Positions 1 to 13,683 of a DNA stretch of 64,000 nt are shown here, piece after piece. The stretch covers positions 21,834,688-21,898,687 of the forward strand of contig OZ059895.1 in NCBI GenBank assembly GCA_964057225.1. Reading direction: 5' to 3'. The stretch is from Auanema rhodensis (taxonomy: Eukaryota > Nematoda > Chromadorea > Rhabditida > Rhabditidae). A model generated the notes under the pieces. It was given only the letters and a program-made list of their open reading frames with translations, was not told the DNA's origin and ran no database searches. How positions within the stretch are numbered: position 1 is the stretch's first letter; every line of letters begins with the position of its first letter. A program made the translations under genes and the position numbers.

Positions 1-1053
1 TGTCAAAATGTTTTTGGAAGCAATGTTGAGTGTACATGGAAACTCAACATACACTAATGCATCATTTTTCAAACGATCATAACTAATTTTTGTATTGAGC
101 GTTTCTCAATGTCGAATAGTGCATTCGATGCGGATATTCAAGCTGCATCGATCTGTGTTATCAGATTTGCGCTAGCTTAAAAATGCACCGAGATATCAAC
201 TGATATAAGTTCACACTTATATCCTCGATTTTCACCCTGAAGAATTAATTTTTTCGTTGAATAACAATGTCCATCGTCTTTGCCTTAAAAAAAGGTATCT
301 AAAAACATCTACTTTTTGCTAAATTATTTTGAAATTTTTCGAAAAAATTTTTGTCAAAATGTTTTTGGAAGCAATGTTGAGTGTACATGGAAACTCAACA
401 TACACTAATGCATCATTTTTCAAACGATCATAACTAATTTTTGTATTGAGCGTTTCTCAATGTAGTATAGTGCATTCGATGCGGATTTTTAAGCTGCGTC
501 GATCTGTGTTATCAGATTTGCGCTAGCTTAAAAATGCACCGAGATATCAACTGATATAAGTTCACACTTATATCCTCGATTTTCACCCTGAAGAATTAAT
601 TTTTTCGTTGAATAACATTGTCCATCGTCTTTGCCTTGAAAAAAGAAATCTAAAAACATCTACTTTTTGCTAAATTATTTTGAAATTTTTCGAAAAAATT
701 TTTGTCAAAATGTTTTTGGAAGCAATGTTGAGTGTACATGGAAACTCAACATACACTAATGCATCATTTTTCAAACGATCATAACTAATTTTTGTATTGA
801 GCGTTTTCCATTGTAGTATAGTGCATTCGATGCGGATTTTTGAGCTGCGTCGATCTGTGTTATCAGATTTGCGCTAGCTTAAAAATGCACCGAGATATCA
901 ACTGATATAAGTTCACACTTATATCCTCGATTTTCACCCTGAAGAATTAATTTTTTCGTTGAATAACAATGTCCATCGTCTTTGCCTTGAAAAAAGGAAT
1001 CTAAAAACATCTACTTTTTGCTAAATTATTTTGAAATTTTTCGAAAAAATTTT

Positions 1054-3158
1054 TGTCAAAATGTTTTTGGAAGCAATGTTGAGTGTACATGGAAACTCAA
1101 CATACACTAACGCATCATTTTTCAAACGATCATAACTAATTTTTGTATTAAGCGTTTCTCAATGTAGTACAGTGCATTCGATGCGGATTTTTAAGCTGCG
1201 TCGATCTGTGTTATCAGATTTGCGCTAGCTTAAAAATGCACCGAGATATCAATTGATATAAGTTCACACTTATATCCTCGATTTTCACCCTGAAGAATTA
1301 ATTTTTTCGTTGAATAACAATGTCCATCGTCTTTGCCTTGAAAAAAGGAATCTGAAAACATCTACTTTTTGCTAAATTATTTTGAAATTTTTCGAAAAAA
1401 TTTTTGTCAAAATGTTTTTGGAAGCAATGTTGAGTGTACATGGAAACTCAACATACACTAACGCATCATTTTTCAAACGATCATAACTAATTTTTGTATT
1501 AAGCGTTTCTCAATGTAGTACAGTGCATTCGATGCGGATTTTTAAGCTGCGTCGATCTGTGTTATCAGATTTGCGCTAGCTTAAAAATGCACCGAGATAT
1601 CAACTGATATAAGTTCACACTTACATCCTCGATTTTCACCCTGAAGAATTAATTTTTTCGTTGAATAACAATGTCCATCGTCTTTGCCTTGAAAAAAGGA
1701 ATCTAAAAACATCTACTTTTTGCTGAATTATTTTGAAATTTTTCGAAAAAATTTTTGTCAAAATGTTTTTGGAAGCAATGTTGAGTGTACATGGAAACTC
1801 AACATACACTAACGCATCATTTTTCAAACGATCATAACTAATTTTTGTATTAAGCGTTTCTCAATGTAGTACAGTGCATTCGATGCGGATTTTTAAGCTG
1901 CGTCGATCTGTGTTATCAGATTTGCGCTAGCTTAAAAATGCACCGAGATATCAACTGATATAAGTTCACACTTACATCCTCGATTTTCACCCTGAAGAAT
2001 TAATTTTTTCGTTGAATAACATTGTCCATCGTCTTCGCCTTGAAAAAAGGAATCTAAAAACATCTACTTTTGCTAAATTATTTTGAAATTTTTCGAAAAA
2101 ATTTTTGTCAAAATGTTTTTGGAAGCATTGTTGAGTGTACATGGAAACTCAACATACACTAATGCATCATTTTTCAAACGATCATAACTAATTTTTGTAT
2201 TGAGCGTTTCTCATTGTAGTATAGTGCATTCGATGCGGATTTTTGAGCTGCGTCGATCTGTGTTATCAGATTTGCGCTAGCTTAAAAATGCACCGAGATA
2301 TCAACTGATATAAGTTCACACTTATATCCTCGATTTTCACCCTGAAGAATTAATTTCTTCGTTGAATAACAATGTCCATCGTCTTTGCCTTGAAAAAAGG
2401 AATCTAAAAACATCTACTTTTTGCTAAATTATTTTGAAATTTTTCGAAAAAATTTTTGTCAAAATGTTTTTGGAAGCAATGTTGAGTGTACATGGAAACT
2501 CAACATACACTAATGCATCATTTTTCAAACGATCATAACTAATTTTTGTATTGAGCGTTTTTCATTGTAGTATAGTGCATTCGATGCGGATTTTTGAGCT
2601 GCGTCGATCTGTGTTATCAGATTTGCGCTAGCTTAAAAATGCACCGAGATATCAACTGATATAAGTTCACACTTATATCCTCGATTTTCACCCTGAAGAA
2701 TTAATTTTTTCGTTGAATAACAATGTCCATCGTCTTTGCCTTGAAAAAAGGAATCTAAAAACATCTACTTTTTGCTAAATTATTTTGAAATTTTTCGAAA
2801 AAATTTTTGTCAAAATGTTTTTGGAAGCAATGTTGAGTGTACATGGAAACTCAACATACACTAACGCATCATTTTTCAAACGATCATAACTAATTTTTGT
2901 ATTAAGCGTTTCTCAATGTAGTATAGTGCATTCGATGCGGATTTTTAAGCTGCGTCGATCTGTGTTATCAGATTTGCGCTAGCTTAAAAATGCACCGAGA
3001 TATCAACTGATATAAGTTCACACTTATATCCTCGATTTTCACCCTGAAGAATTAATTTTTTCGTTGAATAACATTGTCCATCGTCTTTGCCTTAAAAAAA
3101 AAAATCTGAAAACATCTACTTTTTGCTAAATTATTTTGAAATTTTTCGAAAAAATTTT
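1054..3158. repeat. Six-monomer block, copy 1 (offset 13 monomers from copy 2)
   Basis: Monomers 4-9. Diagnostic shared features in order: TCAATTGATATA with GGAATCTG in the first unit, TGCTAAATTA/TGCTGAATTA in the second, CTTCGCC with a one-T deletion (CTACTTTTGC) in the third, two G97/T109/G140 units, then a C58/A97 unit with the A-rich allele. The same order recurs from 5616. Private changes in this copy include GCATTGTTG near 2126 and TTTCTTCG near 2354, so the copies have diverged since the duplication. Confidence 0.8.
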
Positions 3159-3860
3159 TGTCAAAATGTTTTTGGAAGCAATGTTGAGTGTACATGGAAA
3201 CTCAACATACACTAATGCATCATTTTTCAAACGATCATAACTAATTTTTGTATTAAGCGTTTCTCAATGTAGTATAGTGCATTCGATGCGGATTTTTAAG
3301 CTGCGTCGATCTGTGTTATCAGATTTGCGCTAGCTTAAAAATGCACCGAGATATCAACTGATATAAGTTCACACTTACATCCTCGATTTTCACCCTGAAG
3401 AATTAATTTTTTCGTTGAATAACATTGTCCATCGTCTTTGCCTTAAAAAAAGGAATCTAAAAACATCTACTTTTTGCTAAATTATTTTGAAATTTTTCGA
3501 AAAAATTTTTGTCAAAATGTTTTTGGAAGCAATGTTGAGTGTACATGGAAACTCAACATACACTAATGCATCATTTTTCAAACGATCATAACTAATTTTT
3601 GTATTGAGCGTTTCTCATTGTAGTATAGTGCATTCGATGCGGATTTTTGAGCTGCGTCGATCTGTGTTATCAGATTTGCGCTAGCTTAAAAATGCACCGA
3701 GATATCAACTGATATAAGTTCACACTTATATCCTCGATTTTCACCCTGAAGAATTAATTTTTTCGTTGAATAACAATGTCCATCGTCTTTGCCTTGAAAA
3801 AAGAAATCTAAAAACATCTACTTTTTGCTAAATTATTCTGAAATTTTTCGAAAAAATTTT

Positions 3861-4562
3861 TGTCAAAATGTTTTTGGAAGCAATGTTGAGTGTACATGGA
3901 AACTCAACATACACTAACGCATCATTTTACAAACGATCATAACTAATTTTTGTATTAAGCGTTTCTCAATGTAGTACAGTGCATTCGATGCGGATTTTTA
4001 AGCTGCGTCGATCTGTGTTATCAGATTTGCGCTAGCTTAAAAATGCACCGAGATATCAACTGATATAAGTTCACACTTACATCCTCGATTTTCACCCTGA
4101 AGAATTAATTTTTTCGTTGAATAACATTGTCCATCGTCTTTGCCGTGAAAAAAGGAATCTAAAAACATCTACTTTTTGCTAAATTATTTTGAAATTTTTC
4201 GAAAAAATTTTTGTCAAAATGTTTTTGGAAGCAATGTTGAGTGTACATGGAAACTCAACATACACTAATGCATCATTTTTCAAACGATCATAACTAATTT
4301 TTGTATTGAGCGTTTCTCAATGTCGAATAGTGCATTCGATGCGGATATTCAAGCTGCATCGATCTGTGTTATCAGATTTGCGCTAGCTTAAAAATGCACC
4401 GAGATATCAACTGATATAAGTTCACACTTATATCCTCGATTTTCACCCTGAAGAATTAATTTTTTCGTTGAATAACAATGTCCATCGTCTTTGCCTTAAA
4501 AAAAGGTATCTAAAAACATCTACTTTTTGCTAAATTATTTTGAAATTTTTCGAAAAAATTTT
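3861..4562. repeat. Two-monomer block, copy 1 (TTTTACAAACG marker)
   Basis: Monomer 12 has ATCATTTTACAAACG and GCCGTG in place of GCCTTG, followed by a monomer of the CGAATAG subfamily. The same pair begins again exactly 1053 bases later at 4914. Confidence 0.85.
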
Positions 4563-4913
4563 TGTCAAAATGTTTTTGGAAGCAATGTTGAGTGTACATG
4601 GAAACTCAACATACACTAATGCATCATTTTTCAAACGATCATAACTAATTTTTGTATTGAGCGTTTCTCAATGTAGTATAGTGCATTCGATGCGGATTTT
4701 TAAGCTGCGTCGATCTGTGTTATCAGATTTGCGCTAGCTTAAAAATGCACCGAGATATCAACTGATATAAGTTCACACTTACATCCTCGATTTTCACCCT
4801 GAAGAATTAATTTTTTCGTTGAATAACAATGTCCATCGTCTTTGCCTTGAAAAAAGGAATCTAAAAACATCTACTTTTTGCTAAATTATTCTGAAATTTT
4901 TCGAAAAAATTTT

Positions 4914-5615
4914 TGTCAAAATGTTTTTGGAAGCAATGTTGAGTGTACATGGAAACTCAACATACACTAACGCATCATTTTACAAACGATCATAACTAAT
5001 TTTTGTATTAAGCGTTTCTCAATGTAGTACAGTGCATTCGATGCGGATTTTTAAGCTGCGTCGATCTGTGTTATCAGATTTGCGCTAGCTTAAAAATGCA
5101 CCGAGATATCAACTGATATAAGTTCACACTTACATCCTCGATTTTCACCCTGAAGAATTAATTTTTTCGTTGAATAACATTGTCCATCGTCTTTGCCGTG
5201 AAAAAAGGAATCTAAAAACATCTACTTTTTGCTAAATTATTTTGAAATTTTTCGAAAAAATTTTTGTCAAAATGTTTTTGGAAGCAATGTTGAGTGTACA
5301 TGGAAACTCAACATACACTAATGCATCATTTTTCAAACGATCATAACTAATTTTTGTATTGAGCGTTTCTCAATGTCGAATAGTGCATTCGATGCGGATA
5401 TTCAAGCTGCATCGATCTGTGTTATCAGATTTGCGCTAGCTTAAAAATGCACCGAGATATCAACTGATATAAGTTCACACTTATATCCTCGATTTTCACC
5501 CTGAAGAATTAATTTTTTCGTTGAATAACAATGTCCATCGTCTTTGCCTTGAAAAAAGGAATCTAAAAACATCTACTTTTTGCTAAATTATTTTGAAATT
5601 TTTCGAAAAAATTTT
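4914..5615. repeat. Two-monomer block, copy 2 (TTTTACAAACG marker)
   Basis: Repeats monomers 12-13 three units downstream, with both private markers (TTTTACAAACG, GCCGTG). The second unit differs from its partner in the A-run region (GAAAAAAGGAATC here, AAAAAAAGGTATC in the earlier copy), suggesting that the downstream breakpoint lies in this unit or that conversion followed. Confidence 0.8.
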
Positions 5616-7718
5616 TGTCAAAATGTTTTTGGAAGCAATGTTGAGTGTACATGGAAACTCAACATACACTAACGCATCATTTTTCAAACGATCATAACTA
5701 ATTTTTGTATTAAGCGTTTCTCAATGTAGTACAGTGCATTCGATGCGGATTTTTAAGCTGCGTCGATCTGTGTTATCAGATTTGCGCTAGCTTAAAAATG
5801 CACCGAGATATCAATTGATATAAGTTCACACTTATATCCTCGATTTTCACCCTGAAGAATTAATTTTTTCGTTGAATAACAATGTCCATCGTCTTTGCCT
5901 TGAAAAAAGGAATCTGAAAACATCTACTTTTTGCTAAATTATTTTGAAATTTTTCGAAAAAATTTTTGTCAAAATGTTTTTGGAAGCAATGTTGAGTGTA
6001 CATGGAAACTCAACATACACTAACGCATCATTTTTCAAACGATCATAACTAATTTTTGTATTAAGCGTTTCTCAATGTAGTACAGTGCATTCGATGCGGA
6101 TTTTTAAGCTGCGTCGATCTGTGTTATCAGATTTGCGCTAGCTTAAAAATGCACCGAGATATCAACTGATATAAGTTCACACTTACATCCTCGATTTTCA
6201 CCCTGAAGAATTAATTTTTTCGTTGAATAACAATGTCCATCGTCTTTGCCTTGAAAAAAGGAATCTAAAAACATCTACTTTTTGCTAAATTATTTTGAAA
6301 TTTTTCGAAAAAATTTTTGTCAAAATGTTTTTGGAAGCAATGTTGAGTGTACATGGAAACTCAACATACACTAACGCATCATTTTTCAAACGATCATAAC
6401 TAATTTTTGTATTAAGCGTTTCTCAATGTAGTACAGTGCATTCGATGCGGATTTTTAAGCTGCGTCGATCTGTGTTATCAGATTTGCGCTAGCTTAAAAA
6501 TGCACCGAGATATCAACTGATATAAGTTCACACTTACATCCTCGATTTTCACCCTGAAGAATTAATTTTTTCGTTGAATAACATTGTCCATCGTCTTCGC
6601 CTTGAAAAAAGGAATCTAAAAACATCTACTTTTGCTAAATTATTTTGAAATTTTTCGAAAAAATTTTTGTCAAAATGTTTTTGGAAGCAATGTTGAGTGT
6701 ACATGGAAACTCAACATACACTAATGCATCATTTTTCAAACGATCATAACTAATTTTTGTATTGAGCGTTTCTCATTGTAGTATAGTGCATTCGATGCGG
6801 ATTTTTGAGCTGCGTCGATCTGTGTTATCAGATTTGCGCTAGCTTAAAAATGCACCGAGATATCAACTGATATAAGTTCACACTTATATCCTCGATTTTC
6901 ACCCTGAAGAATTAATTTTTTCGTTGAATAACAATGTCCATCGTCTTTGCCTTGAAAAAAGGAATCTAAAAACATCTACTTTTTGCTAAATTATTTTGAA
7001 ATTTTTCGAAAAAATTTTTGTCAAAATGTTTTTGGAAGCAATGTTGAGTGTACATGGAAACTCAACATACACTAATGCATCATTTTTCAAACGATCATAA
7101 CTAATTTTTGTATTGAGCGTTTCTCATTGTAGTATAGTGCATTCGATGCGGATTTTTGAGCTGCGTCGATCTGTGTTATCAGATTTGCGCTAGCTTAAAA
7201 ATGCACCGAGATATCAACTGATATAAGTTCACACTTATATCCTCGATTTTCACCCTGAAGAATTAATTTTTTCGTTGAATAACAATGTCCATCGTCTTTG
7301 CCTTGAAAAAAGGAATCTAAAAACATCTACTTTTTGCTAAATTATTTTGAAATTTTTCGAAAAAATTTTTGTCAAAATGTTTTTGGAAGCAATGTTGAGT
7401 GTACATGGAAACTCAACATACACTAACGCATCATTTTTCAAACGATCATAACTAATTTTTGTATTAAGCGTTTCTCAATGTAGTATAGTGCAATCGATGC
7501 GGATTTTTAAGCTGCGTCGATCTGTGTTATCAGATTTGCGCTAGCTTAAAAATGCACCGAGATATCAACTGATATAAGTTCACACTTATATCCTCGATTT
7601 TCACCCTGAAGAATTAATTTTTTCGTTGAATAACATTGTCCATCGTCTTTGCCTTAAAAAAAAATCTGAAAACATCTACTTTTTGCTAAATTATTTTGAA
7701 ATTTTTCGAAAAAATTTT
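5616..7718. repeat. Six-monomer block, copy 2
   Basis: Monomers 17-22 reproduce monomers 4-9, 4562 bases downstream (13 x 351 minus the shared one-T deletion). The TCAATTGATATA, CTTCGCC and CTACTTTTGC markers are in the same order. Private changes include GCAATCGATG near 7490 and a shorter A-run near 7655. Confidence 0.8.
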
Positions 7719-10524
7719 TGTCAAAATGTTTTTGGAAGCAATGTTGAGTGTACATGGAAACTCAACATACACTAATGCATCATTTTTCAAACGATCATAA
7801 CTAATTTTTGTATTAAGCGTTTCTCAATGTAGTATAGTGCATTCGATGCGGATTTTTAAGCTGCGTCGATCTGTGTTATCAGATTTGCGCTAGCTTAAAA
7901 ATGCACCGAGATATCAACTGATATAAGTTCACACTTATATCCTCGATTTTCACCCTGAAGAATTAATTTTTTCGTTGAATAACATTGTCCATCGTCTTTG
8001 CCTTAAAAAAAAATCTGAAAACATCTACTTTTTGCTAAATTATTTTGAAATTTTTCGAAAAAATTTTTGTCAAAATGTTTTTGGAAGCAATGTTGAGTGT
8101 ACATGGAAACTCAACATACACTAATGCATCATTTTTCAAACGATCATAACTAATTTTTGTATTAAGCGTTTCTCAATGTAGTATAGTGCATTCGATGCGG
8201 ATTTTTAAGCTGCGTCGATCTGTGTTATCAGATTTGCGCTAGCTTAAAAATGCACCGAGATATCAACTGATATAAGTTCACACTTACATCCTCGATTTTC
8301 ACCCTGAAGAATTAATTTTTTCGTTGAATAACATTGTCCATCGTCTTTGCCTTGAAAAAAGGAATCTAAAAACATCTACTTTTTGCTAAATTATTTTGAA
8401 ATTTTTCGAAAAAATTTTTGTCAAAATGTTTTTGGAAGCAATGTTGAGTGTACATGGAAACTCAACATACACTAATGCATCATTTTTCAAACGATCATAA
8501 CTAATTTTTGTATTGAGCGTTTCTCATTGTAGTATAGTGCATTCGATGCGGATTTTTGAGCTGCGTCGATCTGTGTTATCAGATTTGCGCTAGCTTAAAA
8601 ATGCACCGAGATATCAACTGATATAAGTTCACACTTATATCCTCGATTTTCACCCTGAAGAATTAATTTTTTCGTTGAATAACAATGTCCATCGTCTTTG
8701 CCTTGAAAAAAGGAATCTAAAAACATCTACTTTTTGCTAAATTATTCTGAAATTTTTCGAAAAAATTTTTGTCAAAATGTTTTTGGAAGCAATGTTGAGT
8801 GTACATGGAAACTCAACATACACTAACGCATCATTTTTCAAACGATCATAACTAATTTTTGTATTAAGCGTTTCTCAATGTAGTATAGTGCATTCGATGC
8901 GGATTTTTAAGCTGCGTCGATCTGTGTTATCAGATTTGCGCTAGCTTAAAAATGCACCGAGATATCAACTGATATAAGTTCACACTTACATCCTCGATTT
9001 TCACCCTGAAGAATTAATTTTTTCGTTGAATAACATTGTCCATCGTCTTCGCCTTGAAAAAAGGAATCTAAAAACATCTACTTTTTGCTAAATTATTTTG
9101 AGATTTTTCGAAAAAATTTTTGTCAAAATGTTTTTGGAAGCAATGTTGAGTGTACATGGAAACTCAACATACACTAATGCATCATTTTTCAAACGCTCAT
9201 AACTAATTTTTGTATTGAGCGTTTCTCATTGTAGTATAGTGCATTCGATGCGGATTTTTGAGCTGCGTCGATCTGTGTTATCAGATTTGCGCTAGCTTAA
9301 AAATGCACCGAGATATCAACTGATATAAGTTCACACTTATATCCTCGATTTTCACCCTGAAGAATTAATTTTTTCGTTGAATAACAATGTCCATCGTCTT
9401 TGCCTTGAAAAAAGGAATCTAAAAACATCTACTTTTTGCTAAATTATTTTGAAATTTTTCGAAAAAATTTTTGTCAAAATGTTTTTGGAAGCAATGTTGA
9501 GTGTACATGGAAACTCAACATACACTAACGCATCATTTTTCAAACGATCATAACTAATTTTTGTATTAAGCGTTTCTCAATGTAGTATAGTGCATTCGAT
9601 GCGGATTTTTAAGCTGCGTCGATCTGTGTTATCAGATTTGCGCTAGCTTAAAAATGCACCGAGATATCAACTGATATAAGTTCACACTTATATCCTCGAT
9701 TTTCACCCTGAAGAATTAATTTTTTCGTTGAATAACATTGTCCATCGTCTTTGCCTTAAAAAAAAAAATCTGAAAACATCTACTTTTTGCTAAATTATTT
9801 TGAAATTTTTCGAAAAAATTTTTGTCAAAATGTTTTTGGAAGCAATGTTGAGTGTACATGGAAACTCAACATACACTAATGCATCATTTTTCAAACGATC
9901 ATAACTAATTTTTGTATTAAGCGTTTCTCAATGTAGTATAGTGCATTCGATGCGGATTTTTAAGCTGCGTCGATCTGTGTTATCAGATTTGCGCTAGCTT
10001 AAAAATGCACCGAGATATCAACTGATATAAGTTCACACTTACATCCTCGATTTTCACCCTGAAGAATTAATTGTTTCGTTGAATAACATTGTCCATCGTC
10101 TTTGCCTTGAAAAAAGGAATCTAAAAACATCTACTTTTTGCTAAATTATTTTGAAATTTTTCGAAAAAATTTTTGTCAAAATGTTTTTGGAAGCAATGTT
10201 GAGTGTACATGGAAACTCAACATACACTAATGCATCATTTTTCAAACGATCATAACTAATTTTTGTATTGAGCGTTTCTCATTGTAGTATAGTGCATTCG
10301 ATGCGGATTTTTGAGCTGCGTCGATCTGTGTTATCAGATTTGCGCTAGCTTAAAAATGCACCGAGATATCAACTGATATAAGTTCACACTTATATCCTCG
10401 ATTTTCACCCTGAAGAATTAATTTTTTCGTTGAATAACATTGTCCATCGTCTTTGCCTTGAAAAAAAAAATCTGAAAACATCTACTTTTTGCTAAATTAT
10501 TTTGAAATTTTTCGAAAAAATTTT

Positions 10525-12630
10525 TGTCAAAATGTTTTTGGAAGCAATGTTGAGTGTACATGGAAACTCAACATACACTAATGCATCATTTTTCAAACGA
10601 TCATAACTAATTTTTGTATTAAGCGTTTCTCAATGTAGTATAGTGCATTCGATGCAGATTTTTAAGCTGCGTCGATCTGTGTTATCAGATTTGCGCTAGC
10701 TTAAAAATGCACCGAGATATCAACTGATATAAGTTCACACTTATATCCTCGATTTTCACCCTGAAGAATTAATTTTTTCGTTGAATAACATTGTCCATCG
10801 TCTTTGCCTTGAAAAAAGGAATCTAAAAACATCTACTTTTTGCTAAATTATTTTGAAATTTTTCGAAAAAATTTTTGTCAAAATGTTTTTGGAAGCAATG
10901 TTGAGTGTACATGGAAACTCAACATACACTAATGCATCATTTTTCAAACGATCATAACTAATTTTTGTATTGAGCGTTTCTCATTGTAGTATAGTGCATT
11001 CGATGCGGATTTTTGAGCTGCGTCGATCTGTGTTATCAGATTTGCGCTAGCTTAAAAATGCACCGAGATATCAACTGATATAAGTTCACACTTATATCCT
11101 CGATTTTCACCCTGAAGAATTAATTTTTTCGTTGAATAACAATGTCCATCGTCTTTGCCTTGAAAAAAGGAATCTAAAAACATCTACTTTTTGCTAAATT
11201 ATTTTGAAATTTTTCGAAAAAATTTTTGTCAAAATGTTTTTGGAAGCAATGTTGAGTGTACATGGAAACTCAACATACACTAACGCATCATTTTTCAAAC
11301 GATCATAACTAATTTTTGTATTAAGCGTTTCTCAATGTAGTATAGTGCATTCGATGCGGATTTTTAAGCTGCGTCGATCTGTGTTATCAGATTTGCGCTA
11401 GCTTAAAAATGCACCGAGATATCAACTGATATAAGTTCACACTTACATCTTCGATTTTCACCCTGAAGAATTAATTTTTTCGTTGAATAACAATGTCCAT
11501 CGTCTTTGCCTTGAAAAAAGGAATCTAAAAACATCTACTTTTTGCTAAATTATTTTGAAATTTTTCGAAAAAATTTTTGTCAAAATGTTTTTGGAAGCAA
11601 TGTTGAGTGTACATGGAAACTCAACATACACTAATGCATCATTTTTCAAACGATCATAACTAATTTTTGTATTAAGCGTTTCTCAATGTAGTATAGTGCA
11701 TTCGATGCAGATTTTTAAGCTGCGTCGATCTGTGTTATCAGATTTGCGCTAGCTTAAAAATGCACCGAGATATCAACTGATATAAGTTCACACTTATATC
11801 CTCGATTTTCACCCTGAAGAATTAATTTTTTCGTTGAATAACATTGTCCATCGTCTTTGCCTTGAAAAAAGGAATCTAAAAACATCTACTTTTTGCTAAA
11901 TTATTTTGAAATTTTTCGAAAAAATTTTTGTCAAAATGTTTTTGGAAGCAATGTTGAGTGTACATGGAAACTCAACATACACTAATGCATCATTTTTCAA
12001 ACGATCATAACTAATTTTTGTATTGAGCGTTTCTCATTGTAGTATAGTGCATTCGATGCGGATTTTTGAGCTGCGTCGATCTGTGTTATCAGATTTGCGC
12101 TAGCTTAAAAATGCACCGAGATATCAACTGATATAAGTTCACACTTATATCCTCGATTTTCACCCTGAAGAATTAATTTTTTCGTTGAATAACAATGTCC
12201 ATCGTCTTTGCCTTGAAAAAAGGAATCTAAAAACATCTACTTTTTGCTAAATTATTTTGAAATTTTTCGAAAAAATTTTTGTCAAAATGTTTTTGGAAGC
12301 AATGTTGAGTGTACATGGAAACTCAACATACACTAACGCATCATTTTTCAAACGATCATAACTAATTTTTGTATTAAGCGTTTCTCAATGTAGTATAGTG
12401 CATTCGATGCGGATTTTTAAGCTGCGTCGATCTGTGTTATCAGATTTGCGCTAGCTTAAAAATGCACCGAGATATCAACTGATATAAGTTCACACTTACA
12501 TCTTCGATTTTCACCCTGAAGAATTAATTTTTTCGTTGAATAACAATGTCCATCGTCTTTGCCTTGAAAAAAGGAATCTAAAAACATCTACTTTTTGCTA
12601 AATTATTTTGAAATTTTTCGAAAAAATTTT
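10525..12630. repeat. Three-monomer higher-order repeat, two tandem copies
   Basis: Units 31-33 (10525-11577) and 34-36 (11578-12630) match in order: a unit with GATGCAGATTT (G133 lost as A), a G97/T109/G140 unit, then a TTACATCTTCG unit. The two GATGCAG markers at 10651 and 11704 are exactly 1053 bases apart. This points to a recent tandem duplication of 1053 bases. Confidence 0.85.
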
Positions 12631-13683
12631 TGTCAAAATGTTTTTGGAAGCAATGTTGAGTGTACATGGAAACTCAACATACACTAACGCATCATTTTTC
12701 AAACGATCATAACTAATTTTTGTATTAAGCGTTTCTCAATGTAGTATAGTGCATTCGATGCGGATTTTTAAGCTGCGTCGATCTGTGTTATCAGATTTGC
12801 GCTAGCTTAAAAATGCACCGAGATATCAACTGATATAAGTTCACACTTATATCCTCGATTTTCACCCTGAAGAATTAATTTTTTCGTTGAATAACATTGT
12901 CCATCGTCTTTGCCTTGAAAAAAGGAATCTAAAAACATCTACTTTTTGCTAAATTATTTTGAAATTTTTCGAAAAAATTTTTGTCAAAATGTTTTTGGAA
13001 GCAATGTTGAGTGTACATGGAAACTCAACATACACTAACGCATCATTTTTCAAACGATCATAACTAATTTTTGTATTAAGCGTTTCTCAATGTAGTATAG
13101 TGCATTCGATGCGGATTTTTAAGCTGCGTCGATCTGTGTTATCAGATTTGCGCTAGCTTAAAAATGCACCGAGATATCAACTGATATAAGTTCACACTTA
13201 CATCTTCGATTTTCACCCTGAAGAATTAATTTTTTCGTTGAATAACAATGTCCATCGTCTTTGCCTTGAAAAAAGGAATCTAAAAACATCTACTTTTTGC
13301 TAAATTATTTTGAAATTTTTCGAAAAAATTTTTGTCAAAATGTTTTTGGAAGCAATGTTGAGTGTACATGGAAACTCAACATACACTAACGCATCATTTT
13401 TCAAACGATCATAACTAATTTTTGTATTGAGCGTTTCTCATTGTAGTATAGTGCATTCGATGCGGATTTTTGAGCTGCGTCGATCTGTGTTATCAGATTT
13501 GCGCTAGCTTAAAAATGCACCGAGATATCAACTGATATAAGTTCACACTTATATCCTCGATTTTCACCCTGAAGAATTAATTTTTTCGTTGAATAACAAT
13601 GTCCATCGTCTTTGCCTTGAAAAAAGGAATCTAAAAACATCTACTTTTTGCTAAATTATTTTGAAATTTTTCGAAAAAATTTT

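Larger units (their letters stand above)
1..6667. repeat. Zone 1: monomers 1-19, most divergent subfamilies
   Basis: Two uncommon subfamilies are concentrated here. One (units starting 1, 4212 and 5265) has TGTCGAATAG at 110-119, GATATTC at 133-139 and GCATCG at 145-150. The other (units at 1054, 1405, 1756, 3861, 4914, 5616, 5967 and 6318) has C58, A97 and AGTACAG at 113-119, mostly with T220C. Neither is found again in the rest of the window. They are interleaved with the T58/G97/T109/G140 haplotype. Duplicated blocks inside the zone are listed separately. Confidence 0.85.

Noticed and set aside
1636-1827. Reverse-strand open frame of 63 codons
   Set aside because: It lies wholly in satellite sequence and its peptide is the translation of the common repeat. 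Equivalent frames in neighbouring units are closed by stops. There is no domain, no start context and no conservation as protein.
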